From Propionibacteriaceae bacterium (GTDB lineage: Bacteria > Actinomycetota > Actinomycetes > Propionibacteriales > Propionibacteriaceae): a DNA stretch of 64,000 nt. Both the position numbers and the translations under genes were made by a program. Shown here in pieces: positions 40,932-49,326 of the stretch. The notes below the pieces were generated by a model that was not told the DNA's origin, did not search any database, and saw only the letters and a list, made by a program, of their open reading frames with translations. The DNA lies in NCBI GenBank assembly GCA_031265875.1, contig JAISCA010000007.1, positions 186,001-250,000 of the forward strand. The letters run 5' to 3'. Numbering within the stretch: position 1 is the stretch's first letter; every line of letters starts with the position of its first letter.

Positions 40932-41933
40932 ATGTTGACCGCTGACAGCGTCGTCGAGCAGGGCCAGCGCCACTGGGGCCGCTTCCTGCGCACGCCGACC
41001 AACGCCAACCCGGCGGCGGCCCACTCTGGGCTGAGGGGCGCCTTCGAGTCTTTCCGGACCAAGGAATGGGCCGGTTTCACCATCACCCACCGTGAGTTCT
41101 TCTCCTCGATGATCATCCAGGACGCCAAGTACCTCCTCAGCTCGGAGTGGTACCTCTACGACATCGCGGACCGTTCGTTGGCTCAGCACGCGGCCAACCG
41201 GCGGGCCGGGGCGCTTCGGCTGCCGGCCGACTTGATGCACGCTCGAGTCGACTTCGCCGCCGCCGGCTACCGCCTCCGCTACGACTTCCAGGCCGAGCGC
41301 ATCGTGATCCGGATCGATTTCGCTGGCTCCCCGACGGCCCCGGCGGTCCAAGGCGAGATCGCACTGGACCAGACCCAGGCCTCGCCCCCGTTGGTGGTCT
41401 CGACCCGGCTGCCCCGAGGGTCGATGTACACCAACAAGATCATCTTCCCGGCCAGCGGATCGATCACGGTGGGCGATCGGCGCTACGAGTTCGACCCGGC
41501 TCAAGATTTCGCCATCTTGGACGAGCACAAGTCCCACCTGCCCTACCTCACGAGCTGGACCTGGGGCACCTTCGCCCTGCCAGTCTCAGGCGGTTACGCC
41601 GGGGCCAATTTCGCCGTCCGTCCCTCTAAGCCCGGGCAAGAGGAGGAGTCCTGCCTCTGGACGCCCAGCGCGGCCGAGCCGCTGGCCAACGTCCGCTTCA
41701 CCCGGTTGGGCGACCAGCCGACCTCGGACTGGTCCATCGTCTCGGCCGACGGCCGCCTGGACGTGGTCTTCTCCCCGCTCGGCCACAAGGGTGTGGACCG
41801 ACAACTGGTCCTAGCCGAGATCCACTACTTGCAGATGTACGGCCTCTACTCAGGCCGGCTGCGGGGCCAGCACGACGTCTGGGAGTTCCAGGACGTCCAC
41901 GGCGTCTGCGAGAAGATGGACATGCGCGCCTGA
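40932..41933 (+). CDS. DUF2804 domain protein
   Basis: 333 residues. Conserved DUF2804 blocks include KEWAGFTITHREFFSSMIIQ, ASTRLP-like VVSTRLPRG, and TSWTWGTFALPVSGG with NVRFTRLG. The C-terminal HYLQMYGLYSGRL followed by GVCEKMDMRA ends the family domain. DUF2804 proteins are all-beta, and a lipid- or carbohydrate-binding lipocalin-like fold has been suggested for such families; no enzymatic function is established. The ATG at 40932 lies 6 bases after a TAACGT box. Single gene, unrelated to neighbours. Confidence 0.85.
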   Translation: MLTADSVVEQGQRHWGRFLRTPTNANPAAAHSGLRGAFESFRTKEWAGFTITHREFFSSMIIQDAKYLLSSEWYLYDIADRSLAQHAANRRAGALRLPADLMHARVDFAAAGYRLRYDFQAERIVIRIDFAGSPTAPAVQGEIALDQTQASPPLVVSTRLPRGSMYTNKIIFPASGSITVGDRRYEFDPAQDFAILDEHKSHLPYLTSWTWGTFALPVSGGYAGANFAVRPSKPGQEEESCLWTPSAAEPLANVRFTRLGDQPTSDWSIVSADGRLDVVFSPLGHKGVDRQLVLAEIHYLQMYGLYSGRLRGQHDVWEFQDVHGVCEKMDMRA

Positions 41934-42025
41934 GCGCGACGCCCCGGCTCTCCTGGAACAGGCGGTCCATCCAGGCGTCGACCTCCTGACTGCCTCCACT
42001 GACCTGGCTTGTGGAGTCTGCGAAG

Positions 42026-42271
42026 ATGGAGACACGAAGAAAGGACGATGCCGTGCTGTTCCAGGGCGAGGTGATGTCGGTCGGGGCGTTGCTGGAACGC
42101 GCCCGGGCGGCGGTCTACGAGCCGACGGTGGGCGTGGGGATTCGTCACACGGCGGCATCGAACGCGCGCCATTGCGCCGATCTGCTCGCGTCCGGGGACA
42201 GTCTGGACTCATGCTGGCGCTTCGGCATCCTTCAAAGCGACGCCGCAGATCCGGGGACTGACGGTTCCTAA
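42026..42271 (+). CDS. Hypothetical 81-residue protein
   Basis: A frame from the ATG at 42026 with SVGALLERARAAVYEP in its first third and HTAASNARHCADLLASGD in the middle. No family is recognised. GAGTCT lies 6 bases upstream of the ATG, like the leaderless starts elsewhere. It ends just before the 23-bp repeats and may be a truncated remnant. Confidence 0.3.
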   Translation: METRRKDDAVLFQGEVMSVGALLERARAAVYEPTVGVGIRHTAASNARHCADLLASGDSLDSCWRFGILQSDAADPGTDGS

Positions 42272-42277
42272 TCCGTG

Positions 42278-42346
42278 AGATTCACGGAATGTAACCCAAG
42301 GATTTCATGGGATGCGACCCAAGAAATTCATGGAATGGGCCCAAAA
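42278..42346 (+). repeat. Three tandem 23-bp repeats
   Basis: Units start at 42278, 42301 and 42324: AGATTCACGGAATGTAACCC, GATTTCATGGGATGCGACCC and AAATTCATGGAATGGGCCCA, each followed by AAG or AAA. They share ATTcAtGGaATGnnaCCCAA. Iteron- or operator-like spacing of two helical turns. Confidence 0.65.
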
Positions 42347-42403
42347 AGTATGGGTTCCACCCGGTCTGGCGCCGCGAGTCCAGCGGTTTAGGAGCTGGGC
42401 CCA

Positions 42404-44704
42404 CTAGGTCGGTGACGGGGAGGGCTCTGGGCCGGGGGCGGTCGGGCTCGGTTCGGGGGCGGTCGGACTGGGGTCGGGGCCCGGCGTCGGCTCGGTCGGG
42501 GACGGGCTGGGCTCGACCGTCGGGGTGGTCGGCTGATCGGCCGGGCTGGGCTCCGGAGTGGGTTGGGGGGTGACGGTCGGGCCCAGATCGCGCGGCTTCT
42601 CGAACTCCAGCCGTTCACGCCCGGACTGGGCCACTCTCATGTAGTCGAGCCAGGTCAAAGCCGGGTAGGTGCCGCCGAAGAAGGTCGAGTCACCCTTACG
42701 GGCGTAGGGGTCGAGCGAGGAGATGCCGTCGGCGCCGGCCACGTACAAGACCGCCGTCGAGACCTGCCGGGTGTAGCCGACGAACCAACTGGAGACCACC
42801 TGGTCGTCCATCTCGGCCGTGCCGGTCTTGCCCGCGATGGGGTAGCCCAGGTTCTGCACCTTGGCCCCGGTGCCCTCTTCCACCACTCCACGCAAGGCGT
42901 AGTTGACAGTGTCGGCCAGCTCGGTGGTGAAGGCCTGGCGGGTCTCCGGTTGGGCCCGGTAGATCAAGGCTCCGGAGGAGTCGTAGACCTCGCGCACGAC
43001 GTGGGGGGCGACGTAGACGCCGCCGTTGGCGAAGGTGGCGTAGCCGGTGGCCTGCTCCAGCGGGCTGACCTCCGACTGGCCCAGGGCGATCCGGTTGGTC
43101 ACGCTCCAGGTCGAGTTGGTCGGCACCCCAGCGTCGTTGGCCGCCTGGGCCACCTCGGCGGCCCCGTCCGGCATCCGCTGGGTCAGGTCCACGAAGGCGG
43201 TGTTGATGGAGTCGGCGATGGCCTTGGCCAGGGAGACGGTGCCGTATTGATGGTTGAACTCGTTGCGCACGGGGACGCTGTCGCCGGTCGGTGTGAAGCT
43301 GTTGCCGTTGAGCCGTGAGGACAAGGTGAAGCCGTTGCGCAGCCCGGCCGCCAGGGCGTAGGTCTTGAAAGTGGAGGCCGCCATCCTGGGCCGGGTGGCG
43401 TAGTTCCAAGAGCTCTCCAAGTAGTCCGGTCCGCCGTAGAGGGCCAAGACGTCGCCCGTGCCGACTTCGACCGAGGCCAAAGCGGCGTGCAGCTGACTCG
43501 GGTCCTGAGGCGTCCTAGCCTCAGTGGCGGACTTGTTCGACCAAGTCTGGGCGGCGGTCACGGCGGCGGCCTGGGCCTGGGCGTCGAAGGTCGTGACGAT
43601 ACGTAGCCCGCCGCCGGAGACCAGCGAGGAGTCCAGACCGGCGTCCGCCAGCTCGGCCTCGACCATCTTGAGCAAGAAACCGGTCGGTCCGCCGAAGCGC
43701 TGGTTGATCGGCACGTCGGGGAACTCGGGCAGGGCGGCGCTGGCCTCCAAGTGCTGCTCCGGGCTGATGGCGCCCATCGCGGCCATGCCGTCCAGGACGT
43801 AGCGGTAGCGGGCCAGCAGGCGTTCGGCGGCCAGCTCGCTGATATGGGGGTCGAGGTTGCCCGGGTTGTTGAAGATGGCGACCAGGGCGGCCGACTGGGT
43901 CAGGCTGAGGTCGGCCGCGTCGATGTTGAAATAGGCCCGGGCGGCGGCCTGCAGGCCGTAAGCCCCCCGGCCGAAGTAGATGATGTTGAGGTAGCCCTCC
44001 AAGATGTTCTCTTTGGCCAGGTTACGGCTCATCTTGACCGCCAACAGCAACTCTTTGAGCTTACGGGTCGCTGTCTGGTCGCTGGTCAGGTAGAGCAGCT
44101 TGATGTACTGCTGGGTGATGGTGGAGCCCGATTGCAGCGGCTGGCCCCGCACGATGTTGAGGGCCGAGCGCAGGATGCCCTTGAAAGAGATGCCCGGATC
44201 GGTCCAGAAATCCCGGTTCTCGGCCGCCACCACGGCGTCCTTGATCGTCTGGGGCATGTCGGCGTAGGCCAGGGAGGTCCGGTTCTGTTCGGCGAAGCTG
44301 CCCAGCACAGTTTGGCCGTCGCGGTAGTAGACCTGGGTCTTCTCGGTCGTGAACTCGCGGTTGGGGTCGGGGAAGTCGATCATGCGGTAGGCCACGAAGA
44401 TTCCGGTCAGACCCAGGATCAGGCAGGCCAAGCCGGTGATGAGCCCGGCCAGCAGGACCCGCCGCCACCAAGACCGCTTGGGCCGGCCGGCCGCCGTGCC
44501 CTGGGGTCCTTTCGGTCCTTTCGGCCCCTTGGGACCCTGCGGTCCTTTCGCCCCCTTGGCGCCCTTGGCTCCGCTGGCCCCCTTGGCGGCCGGGGGCCGC
44601 TTCGACCCGGCGGTCGTGGATCCGGTCGGCTTCTTGGTCGAGCCCGACCCGGTCGGTTTCTTAGCCGGGGGCTGACGGGAGCTGGAGCCGGTCGGGTTAG
44701 CCAT
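42404..44704 (-). CDS. Class A penicillin-binding protein
   Basis: 766 residues, bifunctional peptidoglycan synthase. A Lys-rich cytoplasmic tail contains a collagen-like Gly-X-Y run (residues about 42-69). One transmembrane helix spans residues 82-106. The glycosyltransferase domain has VAAENRDFW (catalytic Glu) and SGSTITQQYIK. The transpeptidase domain has the SxxK motif in MAASTFKTYA, the SxN motif in ADSINTAFV and the KTG motif in IAGKTGTAE. A Pro/Thr/Ser-rich external tail ends the protein. The DUF5318 gene overlaps its start by 8 bases on the same strand, as in the mycobacterial ponA1 locus. The ATG at 44704 is used. Confidence 0.93.
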   Translation of the reverse strand: MANPTGSSSRQPPAKKPTGSGSTKKPTGSTTAGSKRPPAAKGASGAKGAKGAKGPQGPKGPKGPKGPQGTAAGRPKRSWWRRVLLAGLITGLACLILGLTGIFVAYRMIDFPDPNREFTTEKTQVYYRDGQTVLGSFAEQNRTSLAYADMPQTIKDAVVAAENRDFWTDPGISFKGILRSALNIVRGQPLQSGSTITQQYIKLLYLTSDQTATRKLKELLLAVKMSRNLAKENILEGYLNIIYFGRGAYGLQAAARAYFNIDAADLSLTQSAALVAIFNNPGNLDPHISELAAERLLARYRYVLDGMAAMGAISPEQHLEASAALPEFPDVPINQRFGGPTGFLLKMVEAELADAGLDSSLVSGGGLRIVTTFDAQAQAAAVTAAQTWSNKSATEARTPQDPSQLHAALASVEVGTGDVLALYGGPDYLESSWNYATRPRMAASTFKTYALAAGLRNGFTLSSRLNGNSFTPTGDSVPVRNEFNHQYGTVSLAKAIADSINTAFVDLTQRMPDGAAEVAQAANDAGVPTNSTWSVTNRIALGQSEVSPLEQATGYATFANGGVYVAPHVVREVYDSSGALIYRAQPETRQAFTTELADTVNYALRGVVEEGTGAKVQNLGYPIAGKTGTAEMDDQVVSSWFVGYTRQVSTAVLYVAGADGISSLDPYARKGDSTFFGGTYPALTWLDYMRVAQSGRERLEFEKPRDLGPTVTPQPTPEPSPADQPTTPTVEPSPSPTEPTPGPDPSPTAPEPSPTAPGPEPSPSPT

Positions 44705-45116
44705 AGATGTCCTCCACCGTCTGCTGTCGCCGGGGCGGACGGCGCTTGATCCCGTCGCCCAGGACATAGGAGGCGATCATGTGGTTCCAGCCGCAGTCGA
44801 CACAGACTTCGACCACGCAGACCTTGAACTCACCGAACTCGTTCTCCATCTCGTCCAACTCGGCGGTCGATTTGATACGACCGGAGTATTGGCCCAATTG
44901 GTCGCCGAAGACGTAGTTGAGCAGGACCAGCCGACCGCAGTCGCCCACCGGGCAACGGGTCTGGACCATCTCGCCGTGGTGGTGGGCGGCCCGGATCAAC
45001 ATGGGGTCGGCGTCGCAGACGTCGGACGGCGTCAGTGAACGCACCCGAGAGCGCAGGGCGGCCAGGGAACGCCGCCGTTGCAATGCGTAATCGACGCTCT
45101 CCCGCTTGGACCACAT
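44697..45116 (-). CDS. DUF5318 zinc-ribbon-like protein
   Basis: 139 residues. The sequence DVCDADPMLIRAAHHHGEM starts the conserved core; TRCPVGDCG and VVEVCVDCGWNHM supply four cysteines in CxxxxC/CxxC spacing, probably a zinc ribbon. DUF5318 proteins are actinobacterial and characteristically precede class A penicillin-binding protein genes, so a role in cell-wall control is plausible but unproven. The ATG at 45116 follows TAGTCT by 7 bases, suggesting a leaderless transcript for this operon; GAAGG could alternatively act as a weak ribosome-binding site. Confidence 0.85.
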   Translation of the reverse strand: MWSKRESVDYALQRRRSLAALRSRVRSLTPSDVCDADPMLIRAAHHHGEMVQTRCPVGDCGRLVLLNYVFGDQLGQYSGRIKSTAELDEMENEFGEFKVCVVEVCVDCGWNHMIASYVLGDGIKRRPPRRQQTVEDIYG

Positions 45117-45185
45117 GCCTTCAAGACTAACAAGGTGGCCAAGGCGGGCCGGTCATATCCACTGGCTCGCCTTGGCCACAGGCGC

Positions 45186-45267
45186 TATATCGGCCCTTAC
45201 GGGCCTCAAACACTCAATCGGCTCACTTACGAGCGTGAACGCTCGACGTTCGCCTCAATCGTGTCTA
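45186..45267 (+). repeat. Repeat family A, full copy
   Basis: Contains ATATCGGCCC-TTAC-GGGCC, TCAAACACTCAATCGG, CGAGCG-TGAA-CGCTCG and TTCGCCTCAATCGTGTCTA. The terminal CTA is the TAG stop codon of the convergent fused gluconokinase gene. Confidence 0.9.
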
Positions 45268-46737
45268 AACGCTGTATTCCCGGTGGCCGCCGAACTGGGC
45301 CCGCAGGGCCGACACCACTCTCAGGGCCGGGTTGTCCGGCCGCTGCGAGACCTGGCGGGCGTACAAGCTGGCCGCCGTCACCGGCAGGGGCACGCCCAGG
45401 TCCAGAGCGCTCTGCAGCATCCAGCGGGCCTCGCCCGAGTCGGCCGCCCGGTCGGGCTGACCGGCCAGGCCGGGGTCGTCCCGCAGCGCCGCCACCAGCA
45501 GGTCCAACAGCCAGGAGCGGATGACGCTGCCCTCCTGCCAGGACGCCATCACGGCGTCCGGGTCCTGGATCAGGTCGACCGCGCGCAGCAGGTCGTAACC
45601 CTCGCCCAAGGCCTGCATCATGCCGTACTCGATGCCGTTGTGGACCATCTTGGCGCAGTGCCCGGCCCCCACGCCGCCGGCGTGGACGAAGCCGCCTTGA
45701 GCCGGTTTGAGGGCGTCGAACAGGGGCATGACCCGGCGCACGTCCACCGGGTCGCCGCCCACCATCAGGGCGTAACCCAGCTGGCGGCCCCAGACCCCGC
45801 CGGACACGCCGACGTCCAAGAAGCGCACTCCGGCCTGGCTCAAGCGTTCGGCGTGGAGGGCGTCCAGGCGATAAGGCGAGTTGCCGCCGTCGATCACCAG
45901 GTCGCCCGGCGCCAGCGACTGGGCCAGCCGCTCGACCGTCTGCTCGGTGGCCGGGCCGCTCGGCAGCATCAACCAGACCAGACGCGGTTCGGGCAGGGCC
46001 TGGCAGAGGGCCTCCAGCGAGTCGACGTCCCGCTCCGAGTCTTCCGCTTGGTCGAAACCGACCACATTGTGGCCGGCCGCTCGCAGCCGGGCCGCCATGT
46101 TCGACCCCATCCGGCCCAGGCCGACCAGGCCCACGGTCACGACTTGACCGCTCAGACCCAGCGCCGCCACGACGTGGTCGACCTCTCGCTGGGGGCTGAG
46201 CCCTAAGTCCAAGTCGACCACGGCGTAGTCCTCGTCCGGGTCCAAGCGCTCCAAGTCGGCGTACTGCGAGGCCAACAGACTGGCCGGCATGAAGTGGCCG
46301 GTCCTAGCCCCCAAGCGGGCTTCGACCGTCTCGGGCGAGCCGGCCATGTGCACGAAGACCACGCCCGGGGCGCGCAAGAGGTCGCGGTAGCGCCGCTTCA
46401 GAGCCGAGCAGGTCATGACGCCGCGCCGGCCAGCCGCCAACTCGGCGTCGATCCACTGGCGCAACTGGCGCAGCCAGGGCCACCGGTCGTCGTCCGTCAG
46501 CGGCGTCCCAGCCGACATCTTGGCCACGTTGGCGACCGGATGGAAGTCGTCCGCCTCGGCGAAGTCCCAGCCCAGCCGTCCCGCCATCAAGGCGCCGGCC
46601 GTGGTCTTGCCCGAGCCCGACACCCCCATGAACACCACCAGGCGAACCGCGTCGCCTTGGATCGAGCTGTCCGGAGTGGTCTCCGGGCCGGCGGTCGCGC
46701 CCGCCCGCCCGTTCAGTCCGTCTGGCCCAGCAGTCAT
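45265..46737 (-). CDS. Fused gluconokinase / 6-phosphogluconate dehydrogenase
   Basis: 490 residues combining two consecutive pathway steps. Residues about 30-193 are gluconokinase: P-loop GVSGSGKTT at 38-46, AEADDFHP, RWPWLRQL, TCSALKRRYRD and MPASLLASQ. Residues about 200-490 are the decarboxylating 6-phosphogluconate dehydrogenase of the short NAD-type family: VGLVGLGRMGSNMA, VIDGGNS, LDVGVSGGVWG, and KMVHNGIEYGMMQA with the catalytic Lys and Asn. The C-terminal substrate loop ends RAQFGGH. Gluconate is thus phosphorylated and oxidised to ribulose-5-phosphate, CO2 and NADH by one polypeptide. AAGGGGG precedes the ATG. GntP lies upstream on the same strand with a 24-base gap, and the TAG stop lies in a family A repeat. 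Confidence 0.93.
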   Translation of the reverse strand: MTAGPDGLNGRAGATAGPETTPDSSIQGDAVRLVVFMGVSGSGKTTAGALMAGRLGWDFAEADDFHPVANVAKMSAGTPLTDDDRWPWLRQLRQWIDAELAAGRRGVMTCSALKRRYRDLLRAPGVVFVHMAGSPETVEARLGARTGHFMPASLLASQYADLERLDPDEDYAVVDLDLGLSPQREVDHVVAALGLSGQVVTVGLVGLGRMGSNMAARLRAAGHNVVGFDQAEDSERDVDSLEALCQALPEPRLVWLMLPSGPATEQTVERLAQSLAPGDLVIDGGNSPYRLDALHAERLSQAGVRFLDVGVSGGVWGRQLGYALMVGGDPVDVRRVMPLFDALKPAQGGFVHAGGVGAGHCAKMVHNGIEYGMMQALGEGYDLLRAVDLIQDPDAVMASWQEGSVIRSWLLDLLVAALRDDPGLAGQPDRAADSGEARWMLQSALDLGVPLPVTAASLYARQVSQRPDNPALRVVSALRAQFGGHREYSV

Positions 46738-46761
46738 GTCTTTCCCCCTTGTCCGGCGGCG

Positions 46762-48210
46762 CTAAACGAAGATCCCGAGGATCAACACGAAGACCAAGGC
46801 GGTGACGGACAAGATGCACTCCATCAGCGACCAAGTCTTGAAATTGTCTCCCACCGAGACGCCCATGTACTCCTTGACCAGCCAGAAGCCGGCGTCGTTG
46901 ACGTGGGACAGGAAGACCGAGCCGGCCCCGATGGCCAGCACCAGCAGCGCCACATCGGTCGAGCCCAGGGCCTCGGCGGCCGGGGCCAGGATGCCGGAGG
47001 TGGTCACGATCGAGACCGTGGCCGAGCCGGTCGCCACCCGGACGATGACCGCCACCAGCCAGGACAGCAGGGTCAGCGGCACGGCCGAGCCCTCGACGAA
47101 GTTGGCGATGACCTGTCCGATGCCGGTGTCCACCAGCACGCCCTTGAGGCCGCCGCCGGCCCCCACGATCAAGATGATGCCGGCGATGGCGGGCAGCCCG
47201 CCGGCGGTCGACTTGTTGACGTTGGCCCAGCTCAGGCCGCCACCGCGACCGAGCAGCACCATGCTCACCACCAGGCCGATGGCCAGGGCCACGGTCGGGG
47301 CGCCGACGAAGTTGAGGACGCTGCCGATCCAGGACTGGCCGTCCGGGGCCACGATCTCGTAGATGGCGTTGGCCAGCATCAGGGCCACCGGCAGCAGGAC
47401 GCAGACCACGGCGGACAGGAAGGACGGACCCTTGGCCGGCTCGGAGCCCGCGCCGGCGCTAGCGCTGGTGGAAGCGGTGGACGAGCCGGAGGACGAGCCG
47501 ATCAGGGCGTCCATCGACTCTGGCACTCCGACCGGCACCCACTTGGCGGCCAGCTTGGAGAAGAGCGGGCCGGACACGATCACGGTCGGGACCGCCACTA
47601 AGACGCCCAGCATCAAAGTCATACCCAGGTCGCCATTGGGGAAATTGGCCAAGGCGGCCAGGGGTCCGGGGTGCGGCGGCACCAGGCCGTGCATGGCGGA
47701 CAGGCCGGCCAAGGTGGGAATGGCGATCCGCATCAGAGGCAGTTGGGCCTGCCGGGCCACCAACAGGATGACTGGGATCAGCAGCACCACGCCGACCTCG
47801 AAGAACATGGGCAGTCCGATCAGCGCCCCCACCAGGGCCATGGTCCAAGGCAGCGAACGGGGCGAGGAGTGCGCCACCAGGGTGCGTACGATCCGGTCGG
47901 CCCCGCCGGAGTCGGCCAACAATTTGCCGAACATGGCCCCCAGGCCGACCAGGAGTCCGACCGAGGCCATGGTTTTGCCGAAGCTGTCGGCGAAGGAGGT
48001 GACGGTGGCCAGAGGGCCGTAGCCGGCCCCGATGCCGATGATCAAACCCGACACCAGCAGGGCGATGAAGGGGTGGATCTTGATCCAGGTGATGAGCGCC
48101 ACCAAGATCACGATCCCGATCACGGCCGAGGCGATCAGGCGGCCTTGGTTCAAGCCGGTGTCCAGGGGCGTCAACAGCGAACCGGTGAACGATGGTAAGT
48201 CGATGAACAT
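46762..48210 (-). CDS. GntP-family gluconate:proton symporter
   Basis: 482 residues with about 12 hydrophobic segments. Diagnostic GntP sequences are IKIHPFIALLVSGLIIGIGAG, VGLGAMFGKLLADSGGADRI, LPMFFEVGVVLLIPV and GLVPPHPGPLAALA. The last third has GTATVSIVTTSGIL-like ATGSATVSIVTTSG and HVNDAGFWLVKEYMG, also typical. Imports gluconate (or a related sugar acid) across the cytoplasmic membrane. GAGGAC precedes the ATG at 48210. The fused gluconokinase/dehydrogenase follows, so uptake and catabolism are one operon, facing the divergent GntR regulator. Confidence 0.93.
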   Translation of the reverse strand: MFIDLPSFTGSLLTPLDTGLNQGRLIASAVIGIVILVALITWIKIHPFIALLVSGLIIGIGAGYGPLATVTSFADSFGKTMASVGLLVGLGAMFGKLLADSGGADRIVRTLVAHSSPRSLPWTMALVGALIGLPMFFEVGVVLLIPVILLVARQAQLPLMRIAIPTLAGLSAMHGLVPPHPGPLAALANFPNGDLGMTLMLGVLVAVPTVIVSGPLFSKLAAKWVPVGVPESMDALIGSSSGSSTASTSASAGAGSEPAKGPSFLSAVVCVLLPVALMLANAIYEIVAPDGQSWIGSVLNFVGAPTVALAIGLVVSMVLLGRGGGLSWANVNKSTAGGLPAIAGIILIVGAGGGLKGVLVDTGIGQVIANFVEGSAVPLTLLSWLVAVIVRVATGSATVSIVTTSGILAPAAEALGSTDVALLVLAIGAGSVFLSHVNDAGFWLVKEYMGVSVGDNFKTWSLMECILSVTALVFVLILGIFV

Positions 48211-48514
48211 GAGTCCTCACATTTCGGTCGTCCCTCCAGCGCCTGGGCGCGGGAGAGTTCACGTCATTGTGGCTCGGCTCGCTCGGACCAGACCGCTGGG
48301 TGACACTTCTTCAAACTAGTGGCACCGTCTGGCCGACTCTCGCCTCGCTTGGATGACCTTTTGATTCATCTTGCACTATATGGCATACGTATAGCAACTC
48401 TTTCGGTATTAAGTACGTTATCTAGCCGAATGACTGTCCTATCGTCAGCCGTTAGGGTTGCTGTCGAGGTCGCTCCTCTGCCATGGGATCGAGTCTGGGT
48501 GAGAGACTGGGGGA
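48211..48514. promoter_or_regulatory. Divergent promoter region of the gluconate operon and its regulator
   Basis: About 300 bases, markedly AT-rich in the middle. CTATA (48376-48380) and TATAG (48390-48394) form a 19-bp dyad around GGCATAC, a plausible GntR operator; a second, looser dyad lies around TAAGTACGTTA near 48411. GAGACT (48503-48508) sits 6 bases before the regulator GTG, suggesting a leaderless start. Confidence 0.45.
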
Positions 48515-49228
48515 GTGCCGGAACACGCCTCTCTCCATCAGCAGGTCTTGGACCAATGGGGCATGGCGATCGTGGAGGGACGGTACGCGCCGGGGGAGCG
48601 GGTGGCGCTGGCCGATCCGGTGACCGGGGTGGACGCCTCCCGCACCGTGGCCCGGGAGGCCACCCGGGTGCTGGAGGCGCTGGGCATGGTGACCGTGCGG
48701 CGGCGCATGGGGGCGGTGGTCAATCCGCCGCAGCACTGGAACGCCTTCGACCCCCGTCTGATCTTCTGGCGTCTGCGCTCCCGTGACGTGGCGGCCCAGT
48801 TGCACTGGATCGCCCAGCTCCGTTCGGCCGTCGAACCGATGGCGGCGGCCCTGGCCGCCGAGGTCTCGACGCCTCAGCAATGGGCGGCCTTGACCGAAGC
48901 CGCCATCACCATGGTGGCTCAGGCGCGGGACGCCACCGGGGCCGAATATTTGGCGGCCGACGCCGCCTTCCACCGCACCCTGCTGCTGGCCAGCGGCAAC
49001 CCCATGTTCGCCGCTCTGGGCGGTTCGGTCGAAGCCGTCCTACGGGGCCGCACCGCCGGTGGTCTGATGCCGACCGTGGCCGACGCCCAGGCCGTCAGAT
49101 TGCACTGTGATGTGGCCGCCGCCGTGGCGGCGGGTGACGCGGCCGCCGCCGAGCGGGCCATGCGTGGCATCGTGGAGGAGGCCGACCAGGCCGCGCGGGC
49201 GGTCTTGGAGGGGCTCGACCAGGCCTGA
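48515..49228 (+). CDS. GntR-family (FadR subgroup) regulator of gluconate genes
   Basis: 237 residues. The winged helix-turn-helix reads MAIVEGRYAPGERVALAD and VDASRTVAREATRVLEALGMVTVRRRMGA. The all-helical FadR effector domain follows, with ADAAFHRTLLLASGNPMFAALG and LHCDVAAAVAAGDAAAAERAM containing the metal-binding Asp/His residues. Divergent from the GntP/gluconokinase operon, it should repress it until gluconate or 6-phosphogluconate binds; this is inferred from position. The GTG at 48515 has a GAGACT -10 six bases upstream rather than a ribosome-binding site. Confidence 0.88.
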   Translation: MPEHASLHQQVLDQWGMAIVEGRYAPGERVALADPVTGVDASRTVAREATRVLEALGMVTVRRRMGAVVNPPQHWNAFDPRLIFWRLRSRDVAAQLHWIAQLRSAVEPMAAALAAEVSTPQQWAALTEAAITMVAQARDATGAEYLAADAAFHRTLLLASGNPMFAALGGSVEAVLRGRTAGGLMPTVADAQAVRLHCDVAAAVAAGDAAAAERAMRGIVEEADQAARAVLEGLDQA

Positions 49229-49326
49229 CCCGGCTGGCAGTCGATCTCGTATCCGATCGGGTCCGGCTTCGGTCCGGACGCCCGACTGGGCTCGGCCCGA
49301 CCGGCTCGCCTGAGCCGGGCCGCTGA

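Larger units (their letters stand above)
41934..42403. other. Intergenic region with a small frame and a tandem repeat
   Basis: About 470 bases between DUF2804 and the penicillin-binding protein gene. It contains a possible 81-codon gene (42026-42271) and three tandem 23-bp repeats (42278-42346); nothing else was recognised. Confidence 0.5.
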
